Assembly (NCBI GenBank): GCA_905215015.1
Contig: CAJMOS010000140.1
Span: forward strand, 1 to 5,961
Source of the DNA: an uncultured bacterium
GTDB taxonomy: Bacteria > Spirochaetota > Spirochaetia > Sphaerochaetales > Sphaerochaetaceae
Length of the DNA: 5,961 bases
Direction of reading: 5' to 3'
Of this stretch, positions 1 to 5,961 are shown piece after piece. The notes below the pieces were generated by a model. It ran no database searches. It was not told the DNA's origin and saw only the letters and a program-made list of their open reading frames with translations. Every line of letters starts with the position of its first letter. Positions within the stretch are counted from its first letter, which is position 1. The position numbers and the translations under genes were made by a program.

Positions 1-1704
1 CAGAATCGGGCGCGTGATGCCGTCATAGGGGAGCAATGTGGTGGTGAACGTGGCGCTCTTGAGAGGATGCGTCCCATCGTTGACCGCGAACAGGCTCACC
101 GACCCATCCGCCTCCATCCTGGCGATCGGCCGTACCGGCTGGAAGAAGAGATCCCGTGCGGCGTACATGGCGAACTTCCATTTGCAGTCCTGCCCGATCA
201 GCGCGCGGCCCACCTCGTGGCGCTCCTCCGCCAGCTTGTCGACCAGAATCATGCCCATCGGTTTGTCCTGCACCCTCCAGCCGTCGACTGCCTGCTTCAG
301 GACAAGCACCTGCAGGCATTGGGAAAGGTAGACGACCTGCTCCTGGTCATCCGGCATGGCGAACATCGACGCCAATGCCCCATAGACCCGTCCGATTTCC
401 CCGGGATGTTCCTCGAGAGCCTCCACCGCGCTTCCGGTCAGGTTGGGGTGTTCCTCGCCCGTGGCCAGCTGCAACGCCGACTGGCAGGGGTAGCTTCCCC
501 AGCCAAAGCCCAAGACCGAAGAGGGGGAGAAGGCTTCGTTTCCCATCTCTTTCCCGCAGGCTTCCTCGATGGAGTCATCCAGATACCGGAAAACCAACGG
601 GTGCCTTCCATCGCAGGCACCTACGGTTTTGGCGATGTCCTGGGCCATCCGGTCCAGGGTGAGCAATGCCTCTTTGCTTCCATCCTCTGGAAGGTCGGGC
701 AGGTACCACCCGAACAGGGAGGGGTGGCTGGCGATCCGTCGCACCTGCCAATCGAGTTCCGGGTCGTCGGACAGGTCCTGCAGGACCAGGACGCCCTCCT
801 GGTCGCAGACACGGTAGAACTCCTCGGATTCGAAACAGGTCGCGCGCAGCAGCCGCATGTGGGCCGCCTTGGCGCTGTGCACCAGCATGCCGATATCACA
901 GGCTCCATGTCCCCTCCAGAGCGCTCCGCACAACTGCATCCTCGTTCCGTTGACCACGGGCATGGATCCTTCCATGGCATAGCTGGAGAAGCCGACCTGC
1001 CGTTGCTCGCAGGTTTCCCCTGCAACCATCACCAGGGTGGAAAGGACTGGTGTTTCCAGCGTGTAGGGCTCCGGATCCCGTACGGAGAGAGAAGCCTCTA
1101 CCTCCGATGTTCCTTCGGCAAGATTCCAGGAACCGGAGCTGTTGAGGTCACCCAAGGAGAGTTTCCAGCCTTGTCGTCCGCCGGTGAAACAGTCCACCGT
1201 GGCATGCCAGACCACCTTCCAGCTTCTGCCGCGTTGCTGCAGGGTCACCCAGCTCTGCTTGACCAGAAAACTGTCTGTCTCGACCAGACGGGGAGCTTCG
1301 TCAAGGCTGAGGCCCTTCCCGGAAAGGGTCAAGGTGTTGCGGCCGATGGCGACAAGAGAGGTGATGTCGAGAACGAGGGGGTGGGAACCTTTCGCTACCT
1401 TGATGGGCTTGGCATCCCCCAGGGTCACGGCGATATCGTCTTTCCGCTGGGGAAGAGAAACCAACAGGTGGTTCTTTCCCAGCTCCTCGGGAAGATGGAA
1501 CGTGGCCTGCAGGTTCCAGGAAGCCTCGTCTGGCCAGGTTTCCGATTCCTTCGCCTCGCCACAGGCTGTCAATGCCTTTTTGGCCGTCAGGGGAAGGTCT
1601 ACCGGGATACCCGTCTTCCGGGTGAAGAGATGGGTGTGCTGGTGGATATCCTGCTCGTGGGTGGGAGCCAGTGTCCAGCCGTTTGCCAGGTCGATGATGC
1701 GCAT
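1..1704 (-). CDS. Glycoside hydrolase family 2 / beta-mannosidase-like protein, N-terminal 568 residues (3' end outside window), probably catalytically inactive
   Basis: Seen: an uninterrupted frame from ATG at 1704 to the left edge, with no stop in 568 codons. The start is backed by GGGAGG 8 nt upstream. No signal peptide is visible, so it is probably cytoplasmic. Domain order fits GH2 beta-mannosidases: N-terminal jelly roll (about 5-130, with WNLQATFHLPEEL at 64-76 and the DITSL/NTLTL end at 113-127), an immunoglobulin-like domain (about 140-245), then a TIM-barrel-like part (about 250-510) with FYRVCDQEGVLVLQDL (295-310) and ASHPSLFGW (325-333). The link WKFAMYAARDLFF (509-521) and FAVNDGTHPL (539-548) match the family's entry into the next beta domain. 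Family members are usually 800-900 residues, so roughly a third is missing here. Odd: the acid/base motif WCGNNE reads WYLPDL (333-338), the nucleophile motif SEFG reads LGFG (398-401), and WQLND is not recognisable. No frameshift is seen, so I infer an intact pseudoenzyme, not a decayed gene. Fold family is fairly sure; substrate and role are unknown. Confidence 0.8.
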   Translation of the reverse strand, partial: MRIIDLANGWTLAPTHEQDIHQHTHLFTRKTGIPVDLPLTAKKALTACGEAKESETWPDEASWNLQATFHLPEELGKNHLLVSLPQRKDDIAVTLGDAKPIKVAKGSHPLVLDITSLVAIGRNTLTLSGKGLSLDEAPRLVETDSFLVKQSWVTLQQRGRSWKVVWHATVDCFTGGRQGWKLSLGDLNSSGSWNLAEGTSEVEASLSVRDPEPYTLETPVLSTLVMVAGETCEQRQVGFSSYAMEGSMPVVNGTRMQLCGALWRGHGACDIGMLVHSAKAAHMRLLRATCFESEEFYRVCDQEGVLVLQDLSDDPELDWQVRRIASHPSLFGWYLPDLPEDGSKEALLTLDRMAQDIAKTVGACDGRHPLVFRYLDDSIEEACGKEMGNEAFSPSSVLGFGWGSYPCQSALQLATGEEHPNLTGSAVEALEEHPGEIGRVYGALASMFAMPDDQEQVVYLSQCLQVLVLKQAVDGWRVQDKPMGMILVDKLAEERHEVGRALIGQDCKWKFAMYAARDLFFQPVRPIARMEADGSVSLFAVNDGTHPLKSATFTTTLLPYDGITRPIL

Positions 1705-1712
1705 ACAGAAAT

Positions 1713-1741
1713 CCTCCCTTCCCCAGAGTAGGGAAGGGAGG
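1713..1741 (-). promoter_or_regulatory. Inverted repeat enclosing the ribosome binding site of the GH2-like gene
   Basis: The two 11-base arms (1713-1723 and 1731-1741) are perfectly complementary around a 7-base loop (1724-1730), with 8 G:C and 3 A:T pairs. In the minus-strand transcript the 3' arm contains GGGAGG (1718-1713), the only good Shine-Dalgarno sequence for the ATG at 1704. The hairpin would therefore hide the ribosome site. The T-run (1748-1743) lies before the stem on the transcribed strand, and only ATTTCTG follows it, so it is a poor intrinsic terminator in this direction. On the plus strand the stem is followed by A residues, so it is not a terminator there either. A translational brake or weak attenuator between pyrG and the next gene is the best reading; this is inference. 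Confidence 0.6.
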
Positions 1742-1759
1742 GAAAAAAGACAAGTCGTC

Positions 1760-3361
1760 TCAGTGGTTCAGGCTGGCGGCGATCAAGCCGCAGAAGAGCG
1801 GGTGCGCCTTGTCCGGCCGGCTCTTGAACTCGGGATGGTACTGGACGCCGACGAAGAAGGGGTTCTCTTTTGGAGAAAGCTCGACAGCCTCGACCAGCCT
1901 GCCATCCGGGCTGAGACCGGCAATCACCAGCCCTTTGTCCTGCATCTGCCCGCGGTAGTCGTTGTTGAACTCCCATCTATGGCGGTGCCGTTCCTCGATA
2001 TGGGTGGTGCCGTAGCATTTCTCCAGGATTGTTCCCTTCGTGATCTCGCAAGGGTAGGCGCCCAGCCGCATTGTTCCTCCCTTGGGAATGTTGCCCCTCT
2101 GGTCCGGCATCAGGGCGATGACCGGGTGGGTGGTGTCCGGGTTGAACTCGGTGGAGGTGGCGTCGCGGAAGCCGAGCACGTTCCGGGCGAACTCGATGAC
2201 GGCGATCTGCATGCCAAGGCAGATGCCCAGATAAGGCTTGTGGTGGGTCCTGGCATAGCGGCAGGCCTCGATCATTCCTTCGATGCCGCGTTCGCCAAAG
2301 CCACCGGGAACCAGGATGCCGTCAGCCGATCCGAGCAGCTTGTCGGCACTCTTTTCGGTCACATCCTCCGCCTCGACCCAGTTGATCGTCACGTTGGCGC
2401 CATTGTGCCAGGCGGCGTGCTTCAACGCCTCGTTGACCGAGAGGTAGGCGTCCTTCAGCTCCATGTACTTGCCCACCATGGCGATGGTGACCTGCTTCTT
2501 CGCCTCGTTGGCCCGGTCGATCATCGCCTGCCAGGCCGTCAGGTCGATCGGTTTGGTCTCCAGCCGCAACTCACGGCAGACGATATCGTCGAAATGCTGC
2601 TCGTGCAGCATCAGCGGCACCTCATAGAGGATGTTGCAGTTGCGGTTCTCGATGACACAGTCCTGCTTGACGTTGCAGAAAAGGGCGATTTTCTCCTTGA
2701 CCGACTGGTCGATCGGCATGTCGCTGCGGGTGACGATGATGTCGGGGAAGATGCCGCTGCTCATCAGCTCCTTGACGGAGTGCTGGGTCGGCTTGCTCTT
2801 GTGCTCCCCGCTGGAACGCAGGTAGGGGACCAGCGTCACATGGATGAACAGGCAGTTGCCCGGACCCAGCTCATGGCTGATCTGCCTGATCGCCTCGAGG
2901 AAGGGCTGGCTCTCGATGTCGCCAATCGTGCCACCGATTTCCGTGATGACCACGTCTGCTTTCGTGCTCTTGTCCAGCGCGTAGATGAACTCTTTGATCG
3001 CATTGGTGACGTGGGGGATGATCTGGACCGTCTTGCCCAGGTACTCGCCTCTGCGTTCCTTGTTCAGAACGGACCAGTATGCCTTGCCGCTGGTCAGGTT
3101 GGCGTACTTGTTCAGGTTCTCATCGATGAAACGCTCATAGTGGCCGAGGTCCAGGTCGGTCTCCGCGCCATCGTCGGTCACGTAGACCTCGCCGTGCTGC
3201 AGGGGGCTCATGGTGCCCGGGTCGACATTCATGTAGGGGTCCAGCTTCTGGCTGGCTACCTTCAGTCCGCGACATTTCAACAGCCGTCCGAGTGAGGCAG
3301 CGGTGATGCCTTTTCCAAGGCCGGAAACCACTCCTCCTGTCACAAAAATATGTTTGGTCAT
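1760..3361 (-). CDS. pyrG: CTP synthase (glutamine-hydrolysing)
   Basis: This enzyme makes CTP from UTP, ATP and glutamine, the last step of pyrimidine nucleotide synthesis, in the cytoplasm. At 533 residues it is full length. The N-terminal synthetase domain (about 1-270) opens with the P-loop-like GGVVSGLGKGITAA (9-22) and has DLGHYERF (71-78), GGTIGDIES (143-151) and KSKPTQHSVKEL (188-199), which line the ATP/UTP/CTP sites. The C-terminal class I glutamine amidotransferase domain (about 290-533) has GGFGERGIEG (353-362), the nucleophile Cys381 in GICLGMQ, and the His509/Glu511 pair in GVQYHPEF. All expected catalytic residues are present. Its ATG overlaps the regulator's TGA (ATGA), with GAGGTG (3371-3366) as ribosome site inside that gene, so translation is probably coupled. 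Stop TGA at 1762-1760. Placement behind glnA ties a major glutamine consumer to nitrogen assimilation. CTP-dependent attenuation, as in Bacillus pyrG, would need a leader, and none exists here. Confidence 0.98.
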   Translation of the reverse strand: MTKHIFVTGGVVSGLGKGITAASLGRLLKCRGLKVASQKLDPYMNVDPGTMSPLQHGEVYVTDDGAETDLDLGHYERFIDENLNKYANLTSGKAYWSVLNKERRGEYLGKTVQIIPHVTNAIKEFIYALDKSTKADVVITEIGGTIGDIESQPFLEAIRQISHELGPGNCLFIHVTLVPYLRSSGEHKSKPTQHSVKELMSSGIFPDIIVTRSDMPIDQSVKEKIALFCNVKQDCVIENRNCNILYEVPLMLHEQHFDDIVCRELRLETKPIDLTAWQAMIDRANEAKKQVTIAMVGKYMELKDAYLSVNEALKHAAWHNGANVTINWVEAEDVTEKSADKLLGSADGILVPGGFGERGIEGMIEACRYARTHHKPYLGICLGMQIAVIEFARNVLGFRDATSTEFNPDTTHPVIALMPDQRGNIPKGGTMRLGAYPCEITKGTILEKCYGTTHIEERHRHRWEFNNDYRGQMQDKGLVIAGLSPDGRLVEAVELSPKENPFFVGVQYHPEFKSRPDKAHPLFCGLIAASLNH

Positions 3362-3927
3362 TTCGCACCTCGATTGAGAATTTCATCGGCTATGGCGGCG
3401 CGGCTCAGACGCCTGTCCATCGCCTGTCTTTCGATATATTTATGGGCGTTTTCCTCGTCCATCCCCCGACGGATCAGAACCCATTTGGCCTTGTCGACCA
3501 TCCGGATTTCCTCGATTTTCCGCTCCAAGGACCGGTTTCGTTCCTCCATCCCGTGCATGCGGGCCCGCATCGCGCGGGACAGGCTCAGCGCCTGCCAGAA
3601 GAGCTCCTTGATCAAGGGCTTGGAGACGACGAGGACCCCCTCGCGTTCCATTTCGTCCTTGATGGAACCAATGTAGATGTCGCGGACCAGCATGATGACC
3701 GGGGTGGAGGACTGTTCGGTGATCATGCGCACCAGCTCTTCGCCGAGGCCATGCTCCATCGGGGTGTTGACTACCACGAGATCCCAGTCCTCGTCAAGCA
3801 CTTTGGCCCGGGCGTCGGAGGCGGAAGGACTGATGGTGAGCGAGACTGCCCCCTCATGCGTCTCGATGAGGGACTGGAGCGCCTTCGCTCCTTGCTCGCT
3901 GCGCGAAACCACCAGTATCCGTTCCAT
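3358..3927 (-). CDS. ANTAR-domain RNA-binding regulator with degenerate receiver domain (nitrogen antiterminator type)
   Basis: A 189-residue protein with an N-terminal receiver-like fold (about 1-115), a charged helix likely to form a coiled coil (about 116-142), and a C-terminal ANTAR domain (about 135-187). The ANTAR pattern is clear: VDKAKWVLI (144-152), ENAHKYIERQAMDRR (159-173), AAIADEIL (177-184). ANTAR proteins bind paired RNA hairpins and prevent transcription termination. The receiver looks unable to take up phosphate: Asn54 stands at the phospho-acceptor Asp position (DLVVVN), the acidic pair after strand 1 is replaced (VVSRSEQ, 6-12), and the strand-4 Ser/Thr is Val81. Only the strand-5 Lys103 (VSKP) remains. 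It starts 1 nt after the glnA stop with no clear ribosome site, suggesting translational coupling, and overlaps pyrG by 4 nt. Similar genes beside glnA in Clostridium (NitR type) are known, so control of glutamine synthetase/GOGAT is a fair inference. Any target hairpins would lie upstream of this window. Confidence 0.9.
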   Translation of the reverse strand: MERILVVSRSEQGAKALQSLIETHEGAVSLTISPSASDARAKVLDEDWDLVVVNTPMEHGLGEELVRMITEQSSTPVIMLVRDIYIGSIKDEMEREGVLVVSKPLIKELFWQALSLSRAMRARMHGMEERNRSLERKIEEIRMVDKAKWVLIRRGMDEENAHKYIERQAMDRRLSRAAIADEILNRGAK

Positions 3928-3928
3928 G

Positions 3929-5161
3929 CTATGTCGTCAGGAAGTAGCGGCTGACACTGTCGCCCGACTCCTGATACGCCTCCCATTCACTCTCCTTGGC
4001 CTCGAGATACCCGCCGAGCATCCGCTCGTCCATCGCGTCTCTGAGGAACTCGCTCTTGCGGGCGATGGCAAGCGCCTCGCCCAGGTTGCCAGGCAGGTCG
4101 TTGCCGGCGTAGGCAGGCATCTCCATCTGCTTTTCCAACCCTTCCACAGCAGCCCTGATGAGCAGGGCGTAGGTAAGGTAGGGATTGCAGGAGGGGTCGG
4201 GGGAACGCACCTCGAAGCGGGTGTATGCTCCCTTGGCGGCGGGGATGCGGACAAGAAGGCTCCGGTTGGAGTCACCCCAGCCGATATGGATCGGCGCTTC
4301 CCAGCTGCCAAGCCGCTCGTAACTGTTTGCCAGAGGGTTGGCGAAGGCGGTGATTTCCGAGATATGGCTGAGGATGCCGGCAATCATCTGCTCGTGCTTT
4401 TCCGTATCCGGCTCCCGGAGGGACATGTTCACGTGCAGGCCGCTGCCGCTTTCGTCGGAAATCGGCTTGGGAAGGAAGGAGGCGAACATGCCGTTGCGGT
4501 CCGCCATCATCCGCACCACGTTCTTGAAGAGGATCGTGTTGTCGGCAGCCTCCATCGGCTCGCCATAGCGGAAATCGATCTCGTTCTGCCCCGGGCCGCT
4601 TTCGTGGTGGCTGCGCTCGGTGTAGAAACCCATCTCCTCCAAGGTCAGGCAGATGTTGCGGCGGATATCTTCACCCCGGTCAAGGGGGGCCGCATCGAAG
4701 TAGGTGCCGGTATCGATCGGGGTGCGGGTCGGATTGCCCTCCGGGTCGCACTTGAAGAGGTAGAACTCGCACTCCGGCCCGATGGAGAAATCGTAGCCTT
4801 TCCGATAGGCGCTTTCTACCGTGCGGGCAAGGTAGCCGCGGCTGTCTCCTTCGAAAGGAGTGCCGTCCGGTTTGCGGATCGAGCAGAACATGCGGACCAC
4901 CCGTCCCTGGGCCGGTCTCCAGGGCAGCAGGGAGAGGGTGGTGGTGTCTGGAAAGAGGAAGAGGTCGGACCGGTCCGAATAGAGGAAGCCGCGGATCGAC
5001 GAGGCGTCGAAGCTGATGCCGCTTTCGAAGGCGCGGGGCAGCTCCTTGCTGGAAATGCTGATGTTCTGCAAGTTCCCGAAGATGTCGCAGAAGGACAACT
5101 TGACGAACCTGACATCCTGCTCCCTGACGAACTGCAGTACGGACTGTTCGGTCGTGTTCAT
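3929..5161 (-). CDS. glnA: Glutamine synthetase, type I
   Basis: Joins ammonia to glutamate using ATP to give glutamine; normally a cytoplasmic dodecamer. Start chosen at 5161 (410 residues): GGAGG lies 5 nt upstream, while a start 27 codons earlier would overlap the previous gene and add a non-homologous tail. Order of motifs: beta-grasp with FDASSIRGF (51-59), metal ligands in GPECEFYLF (128-136), HHESGPGQNEIDF (185-197), ATP/metal-site GSGLHVNMSL (239-248), the glutamate flap NSYERLGSWEAP (279-290), Arg cluster NRSLLVRIP (299-307) and RFEVRSPDPSCNPYL (315-329). The flap is one residue shorter than the NSYKRLVPGYEAP form of Bacillus and enterobacterial enzymes, but its Glu (288) is present. 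No adenylylation-site motif of the enterobacterial kind (NLYDLP) is seen, so GlnE-type control is unlikely. It sits 10 nt after the GXGXG protein and 1 nt before the ANTAR regulator. A glutamine synthetase-like enzyme for another amine is possible but less likely in this context. Confidence 0.93.
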   Translation of the reverse strand: MNTTEQSVLQFVREQDVRFVKLSFCDIFGNLQNISISSKELPRAFESGISFDASSIRGFLYSDRSDLFLFPDTTTLSLLPWRPAQGRVVRMFCSIRKPDGTPFEGDSRGYLARTVESAYRKGYDFSIGPECEFYLFKCDPEGNPTRTPIDTGTYFDAAPLDRGEDIRRNICLTLEEMGFYTERSHHESGPGQNEIDFRYGEPMEAADNTILFKNVVRMMADRNGMFASFLPKPISDESGSGLHVNMSLREPDTEKHEQMIAGILSHISEITAFANPLANSYERLGSWEAPIHIGWGDSNRSLLVRIPAAKGAYTRFEVRSPDPSCNPYLTYALLIRAAVEGLEKQMEMPAYAGNDLPGNLGEALAIARKSEFLRDAMDERMLGGYLEAKESEWEAYQESGDSVSRYFLTT

Positions 5162-5166
5162 GACTT

Positions 5167-5173
5167 CCTCCTT
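5167..5173 (-). promoter_or_regulatory. Shine-Dalgarno site of glnA, overlapping the upstream stop codon
   Basis: AAGGAGG on the minus strand, whose first two bases are the last two of the TAA stop (5174-5172) of the GXGXG gene, 5 nt before the ATG at 5161. It is a near-perfect anti-16S match and decides the start of glnA. The stop-inside-SD layout suggests ribosomes finishing the first gene re-initiate on the second. Confidence 0.85.
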
Positions 5174-5891
5174 ACGCGTAGGTGTACAGTTGCCGGTACG
5201 GATTGGACGAGTTGGGTACCAATACGGAAAAATGATGTGCAAGCAGGCTCGTTTTGTCTAGTCGGAAAAGCTGGCAATACGACTCAATTAGGCTGGAGAT
5301 GTGTTCCATGTCCTCACTGGTGGCGTCACGATGGAGTACCTTGTCGGGAAGATCCTCCGGTTTGTCCCCTGCCAGGAAGATGGTCCCTCCGTACATGCCG
5401 CGGGCGCAACAGGGACCCACAAGGGGGCCGGAGGCGTGCATGCCGAGGACGATGATCGTCCCGCCGGCCTGGTATTCTCCGAGAAACGAGCCGGCAGAGC
5501 CTCCGATGACAATCAGGGGCTGGCGCTCCTGATACGCCTTCATGTGGATGCCGCAACGATATCCCACCGAGCCTCCGACCAGGATCTCGCCTCCGCGCAT
5601 CGCATAGCCGAGGGCGTCCCCGGCGCTGCCGGTGACGATGATGCTGCCATCGTTCATCGTGTCTCCCGCCTGGTCCTGGACATTCCCGTGCACGACAATC
5701 TTGCTACCGTCATTCAAGGCGCCAGTGGCGTTTCCTGCGGTGCCTTCGATGGTGATCGAATACCCCTTCAGTCCACAGCCGATATAGCGCTGTCCATTGA
5801 CTCCGCAGAGCAGGAACTCCCGTTCCTTGCTGGTCCGGATCATCTGATTCAAGGCTTCCGCCCGCATTCCCTGTACATTGATTTGCCGCAT
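5172..5891 (-). CDS. Stand-alone glutamate synthase alpha-subunit domain 3 (GXGXG) protein
   Basis: A 239-residue protein that is essentially one right-handed beta-helix. Five turns carry the G-x2-3-G-x3-G signature at a pitch of about 19 residues: GTAGNATG (50-57), GNVQDQAG (69-76), GSAGDALG (88-95), GSVGYRCG (107-114) and GSAGSFLG (131-138), followed by GGTIIVLG. In single-chain glutamate synthases this domain holds the ammonia path between the glutaminase and FMN domains together; here it is its own polypeptide, as in split GOGATs. FwdC-like proteins share the fold, but adjacency to glnA argues for the GOGAT role. Start: ATG at 5891 has GGGAG 6 nt upstream and follows the preceding stop by 1 nt. 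The alternative ATG at 5906 (244 residues) has no ribosome site and would overlap the upstream gene. Cysteines are scattered and show no Fe-S pattern. Confidence 0.88.
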   Translation of the reverse strand: MRQINVQGMRAEALNQMIRTSKEREFLLCGVNGQRYIGCGLKGYSITIEGTAGNATGALNDGSKIVVHGNVQDQAGDTMNDGSIIVTGSAGDALGYAMRGGEILVGGSVGYRCGIHMKAYQERQPLIVIGGSAGSFLGEYQAGGTIIVLGMHASGPLVGPCCARGMYGGTIFLAGDKPEDLPDKVLHRDATSEDMEHISSLIESYCQLFRLDKTSLLAHHFSVLVPNSSNPYRQLYTYA

Positions 5892-5892
5892 A

Positions 5893-5961
5893 TCAAGCTC
5901 CCGCATGGCTGATGCCGAGGATTTCCAGCTCGGGCTGGGTCAGCCCGATGCCCCTGAGCAT
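5893..5961 (-). CDS. C-terminal end of upstream ORF, possibly glutamate synthase FMN domain (gltB2-like); start outside window
   Basis: The minus strand is open in frame from the right edge to TGA at 5895-5893, giving 22 residues ending LTQPELEILGISHAGA. It stops 1 nt before the ATG of the GXGXG gene, which takes its ribosome site from this gene's last codons; this supports a real coding end. The tail loosely resembles the LTPE-x-(A/S)EITG(I/V)-x-YAG-type ends of FMN-dependent glutamate synthase domains, and that is the gene expected before a split domain 3. Too little is visible for firm assignment. The ATG at the very edge (5961) need not be the start. Confidence 0.5.
   Translation of the reverse strand: MLRGIGLTQPELEILGISHAGA

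Noticed and set aside
67..1731. 554-codon plus-strand open frame opposite the GH2-like gene
   Set aside because: It is the in-register mirror of the minus-strand gene, has no recognisable domain, and the opposite strand shows a clear GH2 fold signature with a good ribosome site.
1713..1741. The gap hairpin as an ANTAR RNA target
   Set aside because: ANTAR targets are two adjacent stems with six-base loops carrying A at position 1 and G at position 4; here there is a single stem with a seven-base loop lacking that pattern.
1713..1748. The gap hairpin as an intrinsic terminator
   Set aside because: The stem is strong, but the T-run precedes it on the minus strand, only ATTTCTG follows, and on the plus strand it is followed by A residues; neither direction has the required U-tract.
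1725..1754. Possible sigma70-like promoter in the pyrG-GH2 gap: TTGTCT and TACTCT with exactly 17 nt between them on the minus strand
   Set aside because: The -10 matches only 3 of 6 bases, and the start it predicts (about 1718) falls in the Shine-Dalgarno sequence, so the transcript would lack a usable ribosome site; the spacing is probably chance.
1142..3295. 717-codon plus-strand open frame across pyrG and part of the GH2-like gene
   Set aside because: Mirror of pyrG in the same codon register; it spans two unrelated genes and their gap, and its predicted protein shows no recognisable family signature.
5162..5242. Extended glnA start at 5242 (437 residues)
   Set aside because: The extra 27 residues overlap the GXGXG gene and do not resemble glutamine synthetase, while the ATG at 5161 has a near-perfect ribosome site 5 nt upstream.
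3677..5455. 592-codon plus-strand open frame across the start of the ANTAR gene, glnA and the end of the GXGXG gene
   Set aside because: Mirror frame opposite well-supported genes; no ribosome site or domain seen.

Overview
The window is compact bacterial DNA with every gene on the minus strand, so transcription runs from right (5961) to left (1). By eye GC content is near 60%. In transcription order it holds: the last codons of an upstream ORF (probably the FMN/synthase part of a split glutamate synthase), a stand-alone GXGXG (glutamate synthase alpha-subunit domain 3) protein, a type I glutamine synthetase (glnA), an ANTAR-domain RNA-binding regulator with a degenerate receiver, CTP synthase (pyrG), and the first 568 codons of a glycoside hydrolase family 2 / beta-mannosidase-like protein that runs off the left edge.

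The first five genes are packed as one operon: junctions of +1, +10, +1 and -4 nt, with no room for internal promoters or terminators. The theme is glutamine. GOGAT domains and GlnA make and use it, the ANTAR protein next to glnA is a likely antitermination regulator of nitrogen genes, and PyrG spends glutamine to aminate UTP. A separate GXGXG protein, together with an ANTAR regulator beside GlnA, is an arrangement I associate with anaerobic bacteria such as Clostridia and Sphaerochaeta-type spirochaetes. The organism assignment is inference only.

The last gene is set apart by a 55-bp gap holding a perfect 11-bp inverted repeat whose 3' arm contains that gene's Shine-Dalgarno sequence. Its product follows the beta-mannosidase fold signature over most of its length. 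However, both catalytic glutamates and a conserved active-site Trp motif appear to be replaced, so it looks like a GH2 pseudoenzyme. That gene and its leader hairpin are the least ordinary parts of the window. The long plus-strand ORFs are all mirror images of these genes in exact codon register and are not annotated. No RNA genes, mobile elements or CRISPR arrays were seen.
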